This document shows positions 22,051-33,419 of a DNA stretch of 64,000 nucleotides, one piece after another. Both the position numbers and the translations under genes were made by a program. Positions within the stretch are counted from its first letter, which is position 1, and the number at the start of each line of letters is the position of its first letter. Under the pieces are notes generated by a model. It saw only the letters and a program-made list of their open reading frames with translations, was not told the DNA's origin and searched no databases. Origin of the DNA: Saccharum officinarum (lineage: Eukaryota; Streptophyta; Magnoliopsida; Poales; Poaceae); assembly GCA_020631735.1 (NCBI GenBank), contig CM036159.1, positions 21,429,511 through 21,493,510 of the forward strand. Direction: 5' to 3'.

Positions 22051-23647
22051 TGAAAGCATCTAGGCTCTGGTGTTGGTTTCGGCAATTGATGACAACGCAT
22101 TATTACCATGACTAACGTGTGTTTTGCAGAAACTTTGGTAAGTTAGGTCATGGAGTTGATAACTGCTTTGGGCACTATGGTATTCATGTCCCTTGATGGA
22201 AATCGTTTCGGTTTTCAAAGGATCAACGATAAGATTAAGGACGGTTAGTTTTGGATGTCAAGGTGTTGAGTTACATCCGGAATAGTCGTTAGGATCTTTG
22301 TTTCTTCCTTTGACCGTACTATAAAGGGGGGCATGAGCGAGTAGCTTGACCTAGGTGAGTCTTTTGTTTAGGTGTGGTGCACACTTGTCAAACTTAGCAC
22401 TAGGTAGCTCTAGAAAAGCTCAAGGTTCAGCTGGAAGCAACTTGGTTCAAGTTGCGTCGCGTTTCGAAGTCATTTGAGCAGTTTACCTGTGACTGGACGC
22501 GGTCTTTGTCATGACCGGACGCGTCCGGTCAGTACTAACAAGTCACTGCGTCGTTAACTGGTTGACCGGACGCGGTCCCTGTGAGGACCGGACGCGGTGA
22601 TCAGTCTGACACGTGTTCCAGAGGGTAAACAGTGTAATCGGATGCGACTGTGAAGTGATCGGACGCGTCCGGTCACGTTCCAGTAAGGTCCCAAGCTGAC
22701 CTGACGCGTCCGGTCATCTATGATCGGACGCGGTCGAGCGTCAGGTCAAAGTCTAGTAAGGTTCTTACATGATCGGACGCGTCCGGTCATCTCTGACCGG
22801 CGCGTCCGGTCACTCAGCGCTGACTTTCGGTTTCTGACCGTTACACTCGACCGGCACGTCCGGTCATGTCGACCAGCATGTCCGGTCAGTACGAGTTTTG
22901 CTGATTTGGCAGGTAACGGTTGGATTTGTCTGAGGGGTGTATAAATACATCCCCTCCACCTCTTTTAGAGGTCTCTTGCTCATTTGTTCAGCTGAGAAAC
23001 ACCTTTGGAGTGCAAGGGAGTGCAAGAGCCCTAGTGAGGATAGTGATTTGAGAATCAAAGTTTGAGATTCCTCACTAGTGACAAGAGTATAGCAAGTGTG
23101 CATCCATCTTCTCATTAGGCTTGTTGTGGTCAAGTGAGAGTTCTAGCTTGTTACTCTTGGTGATCACCATCACCTAGACGGTTTGGTGGTGATTGGGAGT
23201 TTGGTGATCATCCAATGAGCTTGTGGGTGACTCAACTCATGTTGTGAGCGGTTTTGGGTGATTCGCCACGACGGAGTGTCGAAGAATCAACCCGTAGAGA
23301 GCACTTGATCCTTGCGCGGATCAAGGGGAGCTACACCCTTGTGCGGGTGCTCCAACGAGGACTAGTGGGGAGTGGCGACTCTCCGATACCTCGGCAAAAC
23401 ATCGCCGTGTTCCTAACCCTTACTTTCAAGCATTTACTTTCGTGTATTACTTTTATTGCTTGTTTACTTTCCTAGAATTGCCATGCTAGACTAGGATTGG
23501 AACTTAGGGTGCAAAACTTTTACCGGGAGAATCACAAGGAACACTAGTAGGCACTAGGGGTGAAGTTTGGCTTGTAGGATTTAATTCTTGCAATTAATTT
23601 TTAGAAAAGCCCAATTCACCCCCCTCTTGGGCATCTTGATCCTTTCA
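22051..23647 (+). repeat. 3' LTR of copia element 1
   Basis: Near-identical to 10327-11911, with scattered substitutions and a small extra segment (GCGACTCTCCGATACC at about 23374) missing from the 5' copy. Ends TTTCA followed by the GAAAC target duplication. Confidence 0.92.
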
Positions 23648-23652
23648 GAAAC

Positions 23653-23966
23653 ATACTGTTGTAACATATGCAACATCCAGATAAAAAATAATTGCAACAT
23701 ACAACCAGAAATAAATGAAACATTTTAAAGAAATGCTTACAGCATGCCTCTGAAAACACTTACAACATATGCAACTGTGCAACATCTCTCGATCTACTTT
23801 TACAATATCAAGGTAAAACAAATGCAACGTACATCTGAAATGCCTAAAACACTTGAAACATGCATGTGCAACATAGGGGTGGGGAAGGCCGGGCTAGTTG
23901 ATTCCAGCCATCGGGAGTGGAGCCAGCGGCGAGCCGCGACGCGCGAGCACCATTAGCACCGCCCGC
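23653..23966. repeat. Unclassified repeat, right half of the copia target
   Basis: Continues the AACATATGCAACATCC/GAAACATTTT vocabulary of 10150-10321. It ends in a GC-rich block (23880-23966) that mirrors the GC-rich block at the far left of the other half. It directly adjoins the LTR of copia element 2. Confidence 0.5.
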
Positions 23967-25843
23967 TGTAAGGTCCAAATAGGCTAGAGGGGGGTGAATA
24001 GCCTAATTAAAACTTTTACAAGAATTACTTAACCACACGTGTTAGTACAAAAGGTGGCGAAGCAAAATGCACTGGCTCTAACTAATTAAGCAAGCCACCT
24101 ACACAAGTCTAGTATAAGGCTATCCACTAAACACAACAACAACTACAAGCTAGATACAAGAAGTAATGCGAGAGAAGAGCTTCGAGTGATTATACCGCCG
24201 TGTAGAGATGAGAAGTACCAATCAATCAATCACACAAGAGAAATCCTTAGGAAGAGAACGACACAAGAATTTATCCCGAGGTTCACTTGCTTCCCGACAA
24301 GCTACTCCCCGTTGTGGCGATACACCCACTTGTCGGTTCGCGAGCTGATCGACTATCAAGAGTTGAGCCCTCGGCGGGCGTCGTACAACCGCACACAAGA
24401 TGGGGATCCTCCAAGCTACGAGCTCCACTAGAGTATCCAATTCATGAACTCCCGCGGGGAAGGATCAAGAACCCCTTATAATACTTGGTGAGGGCTCCAA
24501 CAATCTCTAATTGCGAGCTCAATCACCTCTGCTGCTCCAAGTCATCTACCGCGTCGGAAAACACAGAAGAGTAACAAGAAATCCGCAGCAACTCAAAGAA
24601 CAAGTGCCTCTAGAATGCAACTTTCAAGTAATGCACTTGAATCTCACTCAATCTCACTCAAGATATGCAACCAAGCAAAGAGATGAGTGGAGAGGTTGTT
24701 CTCTAGCTCAAAGGATGTCTCAAGATCTCAAATGTGCAAGAGAGAACCTCCCAAACCCGGCCACCATCTATTTATAGCCCCACGAATGAATATGGCTGTT
24801 ACCCCTTCACTGGGCGAATTTTTTGGAATGACCGGACGCACCGGTCGAACTGACCGGACGCGCAGGTCACTAGCGTGCTCCAACAGCTAATTTTCGCGCG
24901 TATAAATTTGTATTGACCAGACGCGCAGGTCACTAACGGGACCGGACGCGCAGGTCACGGTGAAACAGCGAACAGAGAGGTTCCAGTAAGCTCCCGAAGC
25001 GACCGGACGCGTCCAGTCATCACTGACCGGACTCGCTGCCGCGTCCCGTCACTTTTTCCCGCGAAAAACACTGACCGGACACGTTGACTGGACGCATCCG
25101 GTCACGAGTCCGGTCACAGACCACTCTTCGGTAAAACGGTGATAACTCTTATCTCCAAACTCCGATTTTGATGATCTTGGACATTTTGGAAAGATTACTC
25201 AGAGGGCTACACAACCCATATGGATACTTTATCCAAGTCACAATGGATCAAAGCAGTATTCCACTCTAAGATCCATCCTAGTGTCCGGAGAACACCGAAA
25301 GACCTTTCTTCCTTCACCAAGTTGATCAAAATCAACTCCAACACCTTCTCCTTTGCAAATGTGCCAACACCAATAAGTGTACACCACCATGTGCATGTGT
25401 GTTAGCATTTCATAAATATTTTCAAAGGGTTATGTTAGCTCTCAACTAGATCCTAATGCATATGCTCAAGACATTGATCTAGTGGCACTTGATTCCCGAG
25501 CTAACTGTGATTGCCCCTCTTGATAGTCGGCTATGTATCCTAAACCCGGTCATCACTTCTCTACACATCTTAGACTGGCAAAAGGAAAACCCTATGGTTA
25601 TACCTTTGTCATGCGCTCTTAGATCCTTCTCTTCTACTTGATCATCATGTTCATCATTTTATGTGCATTCCTTCATGATCTTGCTCATCATTTTATGCAC
25701 CAAATCATGTGGTCTTGTGACCATCTCTCCATGCCATTTCCACCTCCATCACATGTTGCTTATGTCTAGCTTAATCATACTTGATCACATAACATTAGCA
25801 ACTTTGGTGTCACTCAATTTCTAAAACTAAACTTGGGCTTTCA
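23967..25843 (-). repeat. 3' LTR of copia element 2
   Basis: Plus-strand limits are TGTAAGGTCC and GGGCTTTCA, and the first 640 bp are repeated at 32780. A TATA box in element orientation (CTATAAATAG) is the complement of 24768-24777. GACCGGACGC half-sites cluster at about 24828-25110, that is, upstream of the TATA box in element orientation, the same relative position as in copia 1. The complement of a polypurine tract (ATCTCCCCTTTTTGG) lies at 25844-25858. Confidence 0.88.
24768..24777 (-). promoter_or_regulatory. TATA box of copia 2 LTR
   Basis: CTATAAATAG on the minus strand, about 50 bp downstream (element sense) of the last GACCGG half-site. Predicted LTR promoter; no transcript evidence. 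Confidence 0.6.
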
Positions 25844-25858
25844 ATCTCCCCTTTTTGG

Positions 25859-26872
25859 TAATTGATGACAACCACCACAAAGATATAAAATGAAATCAAT
25901 TTTCAATTTCGATAGTATTAGCTTCTCCTACATATGTGCTTCCATGAGTTTGGTTCAATTATGCACATATGTATGGATTTGAATTTTGGGAGAGTTACTA
26001 CTATCAAATTGATGCTAAGGTATATAGAATAGACCTTTGAAGCGTGATACCAATCGGAGTTGCTTTTATATGCCATCCTTAGCATCGATGTATCTAGACA
26101 CCACTTGTAATACATTACTTGTAAAGATCACAAACACTAAAATACCCCGTGAGATCAATATTATAAGCAAAGGTGTCTAGATACCACTTGTAAAGCTACT
26201 CTCAACAAATCATCATTCAAGTTCTATTTCTAGCATACACCATACAATCATGAATATGAAGTTAAGCTTTGCAATGCAACAATTCATCATGTTAATGCAT
26301 ATATAAATGCAACAAATGATTCATGAGCTTGCTCCCCCTACTCGTGTGCTCAATTTTAATTGATCCCTTTCTAATGTCATATCTTTGATTTCTCTCCCCC
26401 TTATATCTTTTGCTTTCTCCCCTTTGTCAACAATCACCAAAAATATGTTAATTTTAGTGAGAATTAAGTCAATCAATATGAGGGAGTCCAAATTATGGTT
26501 CAATATAGATCACTTGCCTAGAATATGTAATTTGGTTTGATTCAAGGACAAGCTTCTTCACACCTCATAAAGTATAAGGGTTATCTTGACCATGTTGAAT
26601 TACACATCATGAGCTCATTTTCTAGATTTAACACTAGGTTTGCAAGCCCACAAACATGTCATATACTACCACTAGATCAAACAAACATAGAAGCAATAGT
26701 GGTATCATATATACATCTAAACTCATTTGATTTTCATGAATGAGCCTATTTGTCATGCAAATATATCTATATGTTCTAAATATGTCCTTAGCAAAATATG
26801 AATGATATGCCAAACAACTTTACCTTGCATTGTCGAAGGGGAGGCATGTCATATAAGAATGTGGGGGTGCAC
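25859..26872. other. Non-coding internal region of copia 2 between pol and 3' LTR
   Basis: About 1 kb of AT-rich sequence with only short ORFs. It corresponds in position to the 4.5 kb accessory region of copia 1 but contains no comparable reading region. Confidence 0.6.
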
Positions 26873-29800
26873 TCATTTTAAGTTGGAGAAGTCAAGTATG
26901 TTCAGTTCATTCTTCAGCTTCTAAAATCTTTTCTCATCAAGTGGCTTTGTGAATATGTCGGCTAATTGATCTTCGGTGCCAATGCTTTCAATGCTAATAT
27001 CACCATTTTGTTGATGGTCTCTTATGAAGTGATGCCTTATGTCAATGTGCTTCGTTCTTAAATGTTGAACCGGATTTTGAGTCATCTTGATTGCACTTTC
27101 ATTGTCACAAAACAATGGCACATTCTTGAACTTGATTCCAAAGTCATTCAAAGTGGCCTTCATCCAAAGCAATTGTGCACAACAACTAACGGCACTAATG
27201 TATTCGGCCTCGGCGGTAGATAGTGCAACACTATTTTATTTCTTTGATGACCATGAAACAAGAGACCTTCCTAGTAATTGATAAGTGCCACTTGTGCTCA
27301 TTCTATCAATCTTGCAACCACCATAGTCGAAATCCGAATATCCAATCAACTCAAAATTAGATCCCTTGGGATACCATAGTCCAACATCATGAGTGCCCTT
27401 AAGATATCTCAAAATTCTCTTGGTTGTTTTCAAGTGACTTTCTCTAGGTGAAGCTTGATATCTTGCACACTTGCACACACTAAACATCACATCCGGCCTA
27501 GAAGCGGTGACATAGAGCAAACTTCCAATCATAGACCGGTATAGCTTTTGATCTACCATGTTTCCACTATCATCAATACCCAATTGATTATTTGTGCCCA
27601 TTGGTGTACTCATTGGCTTAGCATCTTGCAATCCAAATATTTTGATCATGTCCTTGATGTACTTCCCTTAAATTACAAAAGTGTCATTCTTCATTTGCCT
27701 GATTTGAAGTCCAAGAAAGTAACTAAGCTCTCCAATCATAGACATCTCAAACTCATTTGCCATCATTTTTCCAAACTCTTCACAAAAGTCTTGATTTGTT
27801 GATCCAAAAATAATATCATCAACATAGATTTGTAACACAAACAAGTCATTTCCAAGCTTCTTAGTGAAGAGAGTGGTGTCAACCTTTCCCATCTTGAAAC
27901 CTTTAGAGAGAAGAAAGTCCCTCAATATCTCATTCCATGCTCTAGGTGCTTGCTTCAAACCATACAATGTCTTCTTTACCTTGAAAATAAGGCCGGGCTT
28001 CTTATCATCTTCAAAACCGGGAAGTTGCTCAACGTAAACTTCTTTGTTGATGTAGCCATTGAGAAATGCACTCTTGACATCCATTTGATAGTGATTGATG
28101 TTGTGTGCACAAGCATATGCTAATAAGATTCTAATTGTCTCTAATCTTGCAACCGGTGCATATGTCTCACCAAAGTCAAGACCTTCAACTTGTGTGTAAC
28201 CTTGTGCTATCAATCTTGCTTTGTTTCTCACAACTACACCATCTTGATCTTGCTTGTTTCTAAATACCCACTTAGTACCAATCATATTATAGTTCTTCGG
28301 CCTTTCAACAAGTTCCCAAACTTGATTTCTAGTGAAGTTGTTTAGCTCTTCATGCATGGCATTTACCCAATCGGAATCCTTCAATGCATCTTCTATCTTC
28401 TTTGGTTCTTCTAATGAGACAAATGAATAGTTCTCACAAAAAGATGTTAATCTTGATCTAGTTTGAACACCACTATGAATTCCACTAATGATTTGATCCA
28501 ATGGATGATCTCTTGCAATGCTAGTAGGTTGAAGTATTGGGAGTTGATTGCTTTCACTTGTTTGACCTTGAACTTGAGCTTCATCATGAGTACCACTTGA
28601 GCTTGCTTGATTTGTATCAATTTGCACATCTTGATTAATCATATGTATGTCACTATCATCATCAACTTGCATCGGCCTTATATCACCAATGTCCATATTC
28701 TTCATTGCATTTGATAATTGATCTCCTCTCACATCATCAAGGTTTTGAGCTTCATTTTGAGATCCTTGGGTTTCATCAAACTCAACATCATGAACTTCTT
28801 TCAAGGTGCCATTTGTGAGATTCCAAACTCTATATGCTTTGCTTGTGGTAGAATAACTAAGTAAGAACTCTTCATCACATTTCTTTTCAAACTTGCTCAA
28901 TCTAGTGTCTTTCTTGAGAATATAGCATTTGCAACCAAACACTCTAAAGTATGCAATGTTGGGCTTTCTTCCATTCAATAGCCCATATAGTGTCTTCCCA
29001 AGCTTTCCATGGCAATAGAAACGGTTGCTACAATAGCATGCCGTGTTGATGGCTTCACTCCAAAATGAATGACTAACATTGTACTCACTTAGCATTGATC
29101 TAGCCATATCAATCAATGTTCTATTTTTCCTTTCAACTACACTATTGGATTGAGGAGTGTATGTTGGTGAGAATTGATGTCCAATACTAAGATCATCACA
29201 CAAATCTTTAATTCTTGTGTTCTTGAACTCACTACCATTGTCACTTCTAATCTTCTGGATGGTAGTCTCAAACTCATTTTGCACCCTTTTGACAAAAGAT
29301 TTGAATAGATCATGTACATCACTCTTGTCATAGAGAAAGAACACCCAAGTGTATCTAGTGTAGTCATCAACAATCACAAAACCATACTTTTTGCCACCAA
29401 TACTAGTGTATGTTGTTGGCCCAAACAAGTCCATGTGCAATAGCTCAAATGCCTTTGATGTGCTCATTTTACTCTTACTAGGATGTGCATTTCCAACTTG
29501 TTTGCCGGCTTGACAAGGACTACAAGGTTTATCCTTCTCAAAGGTGACATCCTTCAAGCCTCTAACTAAGTCATGCCTTAAAAGTTTGTTCAATTGTTTT
29601 ATTCCAATATGACCAAGCCTTCTATGCCACAACCAACCCATATTGAATTTGCTAAGCAAGCATGAAGTCAATTGTGTCTCACTATCATTAAAGTCAACCA
29701 AGTATAAACTACCATGTCTAAATCCTTTGAATATCAAATTTGATCCATCAACACTAATGACTTCAACTTCATCACTACCAAATATGCACTTGAAGCCAAG

Positions 29801-30954
29801 GTCACAAATGATGAGGACATCACTCCTTCACATACACACAATGATCCACTACTGGACATTCAAGGTCCAATCACTAGAGCTCGCGCGCGTCAATTAAATT
29901 TAGAGGTGAGCTCGTTCCTAAGTAACTCCTTATATGATTTTGAGAATAGATTGCTACCTAATGATTATATTGTGCTTAGAAATGAAGGAGAGGTCCAGGA
30001 GACATATGGAGGAGGGCTTGGAGGCGTGGAGGACCAGCGAGGGCCCCCAGATAAAGATGGAGGATCAAACCAAGTTGAGTTCGAGTCTGCCTCGTAGTTC
30101 AGGACCAGTCTGCCTTGAACTGGTCACCCAGGACGCGTTCGGATTCCGTTTTCGATGATCCATATATGGATGGAAAGCCTATTTGATAAGGAAACCAACC
30201 CAAGTGGTCCCATGTCAAAAGCTATTCAGAATCAACAGAAATCGTCGAAACAAGTCACCATCCAGAATCTGTCAGGGTGCTGTGTCGCCGTCTTTTGAGC
30301 TGTTTGGGCCTTGTAATGTGTCGGCGCTCCCCAGGGACATAAATAGGGGTCCTTTGACATTCCTTAGCCTATATAATCAGTAGTCACTGTCTACATTAGG
30401 GTTGGGTTTTGCTTAGATTATTCTGTTGACAACAGTTTCGCCGTCGCCGTCGGTTTGTGAGACCCCAACTTTGTGAGATTAATCATTCATCTGCAATTTG
30501 GTTGCATTCCTTTGTGTTCTTGCGTGTGTTCTTGATTCGTAGGCAAGGACTTAGCCTTCTTGGCGAGGTCGACCGTGCAACGCCGGTCGATAACCAGAGG
30601 GGTCGTGGTGCTGCGATTGCAGGGTTCAGAACCGAGTTGTTCGGAAGCCGGATCGAATTGTGTCGTGACTCCACCAAATCGAGAGTTATCAGAACCTTTC
30701 GGAAGATCAGGAACCCTAGTTCACATCAACAAAGTTGTGCCACCGACAAAAGATTGAAATCCAAGGCTCTCAACTAGCAATACATTAGATATGCTCATGT
30801 CATTTGAGATAGCAATTTTGCCAAGCCCCTTGACCTTGCCTCTTTTGTTGTTGCCGAAAGTGATAACATCAAAACCACTATTTTGACTTGTATCAATTGA
30901 TTTGAACATATAAGAATCCCCGGTCATATGTTGAGTGCACCCACTATCAAGCAC
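26873..30954 (-). pseudogene. pol of copia element 2
   Basis: In minus-strand order: protease LDSGCTQHMTGD (30954 downward), then the inserted solo LTR (29809-30734 with its TSD). The 689-codon frame 29737-27668 follows, with the HHCC-like LWHRRLGHIG, the DDE integrase (LHMDLFGP, VIVDDYTRYTW, RSDNGSEF, VERKNRTLID) and RT ([27 protein letters not shown] near 27815-27830). RNase H is in 27649-26921, ending ADIFTKPLDE. In-frame stops occur near 27666, 27236 and 26921. The coding frame is otherwise well kept, so the copy is fairly young. Confidence 0.88.
29809..30729 (+). repeat. Solo gypsy-type LTR inserted in copia 2 pol, encoding a pol C-terminus
   Basis: Begins TGATGAGGAC and ends GTTCACATCA, so TGATG...CATCA are inverted termini. 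The copia sequence is interrupted exactly here, with the 5-bp duplication ACAAA on both sides (29804-29808, 30730-30734); removing the insert restores the LLSVAQLCDLGFKC-type protein context. Its first 290 bp are open on the plus strand and read DEDITPSHTHND, QGPITRARARQLNLEVSSFL, then NDYIVLRNEGE, a block known as the extreme C-terminus of certain grass Ty3/gypsy polyproteins. A TATATAATC box is at 30370-30378. No internal domains follow, so this is a solo LTR whose parent's pol ended inside the 3' LTR. Confidence 0.82.
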
Positions 30955-30999
30955 CCAATACCTTCCTCCGGCTTTGTAATTGACCTACAAGACAAGATC

Positions 31000-32719
31000 A
31001 ATTATTTTTAGGTACCCAAATTTATTTGGGTCTTTCAAGGTTAGTGACCAAGCTCTTTGGTACCCAAATGACTTTCTTCTTTGAGCCCATCTATGGTGTA
31101 CCAATGAACTTAGCATGAACACCATTACTACCCTTGGTAAGCATATAGAAAGAATCAAACTTAATTGAGGATACATTAGCATTGAATTTCTTGTTTATGC
31201 AATGTTGCTCTATGTGACTAACTTGCTTGCAACTTTTGTAATAGCTACTATTGTTCTTCACAAAACGAGTCTTGTGGGGAGCAAAAGCGGCCTTGCCTTT
31301 CTTGGGGTTATAGCCTAATCCCTCTTTATAGAGAGACGCCCTTTGGCTACCCAAGCACATAAGCAAGCGGTCATCACCACCATAAGCCTTGGCTAAGGTG
31401 TGATTGAGCTCTTTTACCTCCTTCTTGAGATTCTCATTCTCAACTATTAGTGTGGAACCACAAGTAAGACTGTCACTACTAGATGAGGATGATGTAGATG
31501 CGCTACATGAAGGGTTAGTGGGAGTAACAACAATAGGCTTATGAAAAGATTCATCAATTATATCACATGATATGCCTATATTGCAAGTTTTAGTTTTCTC
31601 AATATTAGTTGGCATGTTTTCACATTTTTCAACTAGAGAGGAATGAGCTTCTTCAAGCTTAGAGTGAGACTTTTGAAGTTTCTTATGGTCTACCTTTAGA
31701 CTCTCATAAGATGCTCTAAACTTATCAAGTTCTTGCATAAGGTTTTTCTTATCCTTAAGCAAGCCCTTGCACTCTTTTCTAGATTCTTTAAAATATTGAG
31801 TGTAATCTTCTAGCATAGTGATTAGTTCATCTTTAGTTAGATCATCATCATCACTATCACTAGCACTATCATGATCACTCTAATCTTCGGATGATACCTT
31901 AGCGGCCTTAGCCATGAAGCATGATGGAGTGTCAAATATGGAGCTCTTCTCTTGAATAGCAATGCTAGCATGCCTCTTCTTTTTGTAGTCCTCATCATCA
32001 CTTGAGGAATCATCACTATCCCATGTAGCAACATGAGAATCATTCTTCTTCTTATGAGAGCTCTCCTTCTTTTTTGCTTCTTCTTTTTTGACTAACTCCT
32101 CTTTCTCATCATCTTCTCTATATGAATCATCGATCATCACTTCTTGAAATACTTGTTGAGGAGTTGAATCTTTCAATGTTGTCCTCACAAGTACGATGAT
32201 CAACATGTCAAACCTCTTGGGTAAGCTTCTCAAGAACTTTATGGAGAATTGATTGTCCTTGACCTCCTCACCAAGTGCCTTGAGCTCATTCACAATGACT
32301 TGCAATCTATAAAACATCTCCGGCACACTCTTATCTTCTTGTATCTTGAAGCTAGAAAACTTTTCTTAGAGAATGTATGCTTTGGCGGTCTTGGTGCCTT
32401 CGGTGCCTTCATATGTTTTCTCAAGTTTTGCCCATACATCATGAGCAATCTCAATGTTCTTCACTTGCTCAAAGGTCTTGTCATCTAGTGCCTCATGAAG
32501 AGCACTAATGGCAATGTCATTGCATTGGAGCTTCTTCTCCTCCACCGGTGTTGGTGCTTCCGGATTAGCAACCTCAAATTTGGTTTCGGTAACCTTCCAC
32601 ACTTCTCTATTGATTGACTTAAGTTGTGCGGCCATCTTAACCTTCCAATATGCATAATTTGTGCCATCAAAGTGTGGTGCCTTCTTGGTGTTGTTGATGT
32701 GTAAGCTTAATTGAGCCAT
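31000..32719 (-). pseudogene. gag of copia element 2
   Basis: Starts at MAQLSLHINNTKKAPHFDG (32719), the usual N-terminus of this family's UBN2 capsid domain (FDGTNYAYWKVKM, HDVWAKLEKTYEG). A stop near 32366 separates it from the 32326-31880 frame (capsid C-terminus, then Lys/Glu-rich), and another stop near 31878 from the 31816-31091 frame (coiled coil, then a knuckle-like region). The knuckle reads YYKSCKQVSHIEQHC: the first Cys is replaced, so zinc binding is probably lost. There is a single knuckle, against two in copia 1. Confidence 0.82.
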
Positions 32720-32779
32720 TTCTTCTTTACCGTAGGTTGTTAAGCCTCAAATAAACGGTGTCTCAGCTCCGATACCACT

Positions 32780-33419
32780 TGTAAGGTCCAAATAGGCTAG
32801 AGGGAGGTGAATAGCCTCATTAAAACTTCTACAAGAATTACTTAACCACACGTGTTAGTATAAAAGGTGGCGAAGCAAAATGCACTAGCTCTAACTAATT
32901 AAACAAGTCACCTACACAAGTCTAGTACAAGGCTATCCACTAAACATAACAACAACTATAAGCTAGATACAAGAAGTAATGCGAGAGAAGAGCTTCGAGT
33001 GATTATACCGCCGTATAGAGATGAGAAGTACCAATCAATCAATCACATAAGAGAAATCCTCGGGAAGAGAACGACAAAAGAATTTATCCCGAGGTTCACT
33101 TGCTTCCCGGCAAGCTACTCCCCGTTGTGGCAATACACCCACTTGTCGGTTCGTGAGCTAATCGACTATCAAGAGTCGAGCCCTCAGCGGGCGCCACACA
33201 ACCGCACACAAGATGGGGATCCTCCAAGCCACGAGCTCCACTAGAGTATCAAATTCGTGAACTCCCGCGGGGAAGGATCAAGAACCTCTTATAATACTTG
33301 GTAAGGGCTCCAACAATCTCCAATTACGAGCTCAATCACCTCCGCTGCTCCAAGCCATCTACCGCGTCGGGAAACACGGAAGAGTAACAAGAAATTCGCA
33401 GCAACTCGAAGAACAAGTG
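32780..33419 (-). repeat. Truncated 5' LTR of copia element 2
   Basis: Matches 23967-24606 closely with scattered substitutions, then stops after GAACAAGTG, where the 3' LTR copy continues CCTCTAG. The adjoining primer-binding site (GCTCCGATACCA, 32766-32777) confirms that this is the 5' LTR in element sense. Confidence 0.88.

Larger units (their letters stand above)
10327..23647 (+). mobile_element. SIRE/Maximus-type Ty1/copia retrotransposon, full length (13.3 kb)
   Basis: Two LTRs (10327-11911 and 22051-23647) bound a plus-strand interior with primer-binding site, gag, protease-integrase-RT-RNase H in copia order, a 4.5 kb post-pol region with an accessory reading region, and a polypurine tract. 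The 5-bp TSD GAAAC is present at 10322-10326 and 23648-23652. The very long gag, the TGGTATCGGAGC primer site, and the extra region after pol match the SIRE/Maximus lineage (established family knowledge). The LTRs differ at only a handful of positions in the first few hundred bases, so insertion was recent, yet gag and pol carry several stops and at least one frameshift. The element could only move with proteins supplied in trans. Confidence 0.92.
23967..33419 (-). mobile_element. SIRE/Maximus-type copia retrotransposon 2, minus strand, truncated
   Basis: The complete 3' LTR is at 23967-25843; the interior runs leftward from a primer-binding site at 32766-32777. Only 640 bp of the 5' LTR (32780-33419) remain, because the sequence switches abruptly to LINE sequence at 33420. 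Gag (32719-31000), protease, integrase, RT and RNase H (30954-26873) are recognisable with several stops, and a 921-bp solo LTR sits in pol. Unlike copia 1 there is no long accessory region between pol and the 3' LTR (about 1 kb only). A 5-bp TSD cannot be tested because the outer end of the 5' LTR is gone. Confidence 0.9.

Noticed and set aside
22720..23475. ORFs in the 3' LTR of copia 1
   Set aside because: The same frames appear in the 5' LTR and consist of the palindrome cluster and untranslated LTR sequence.
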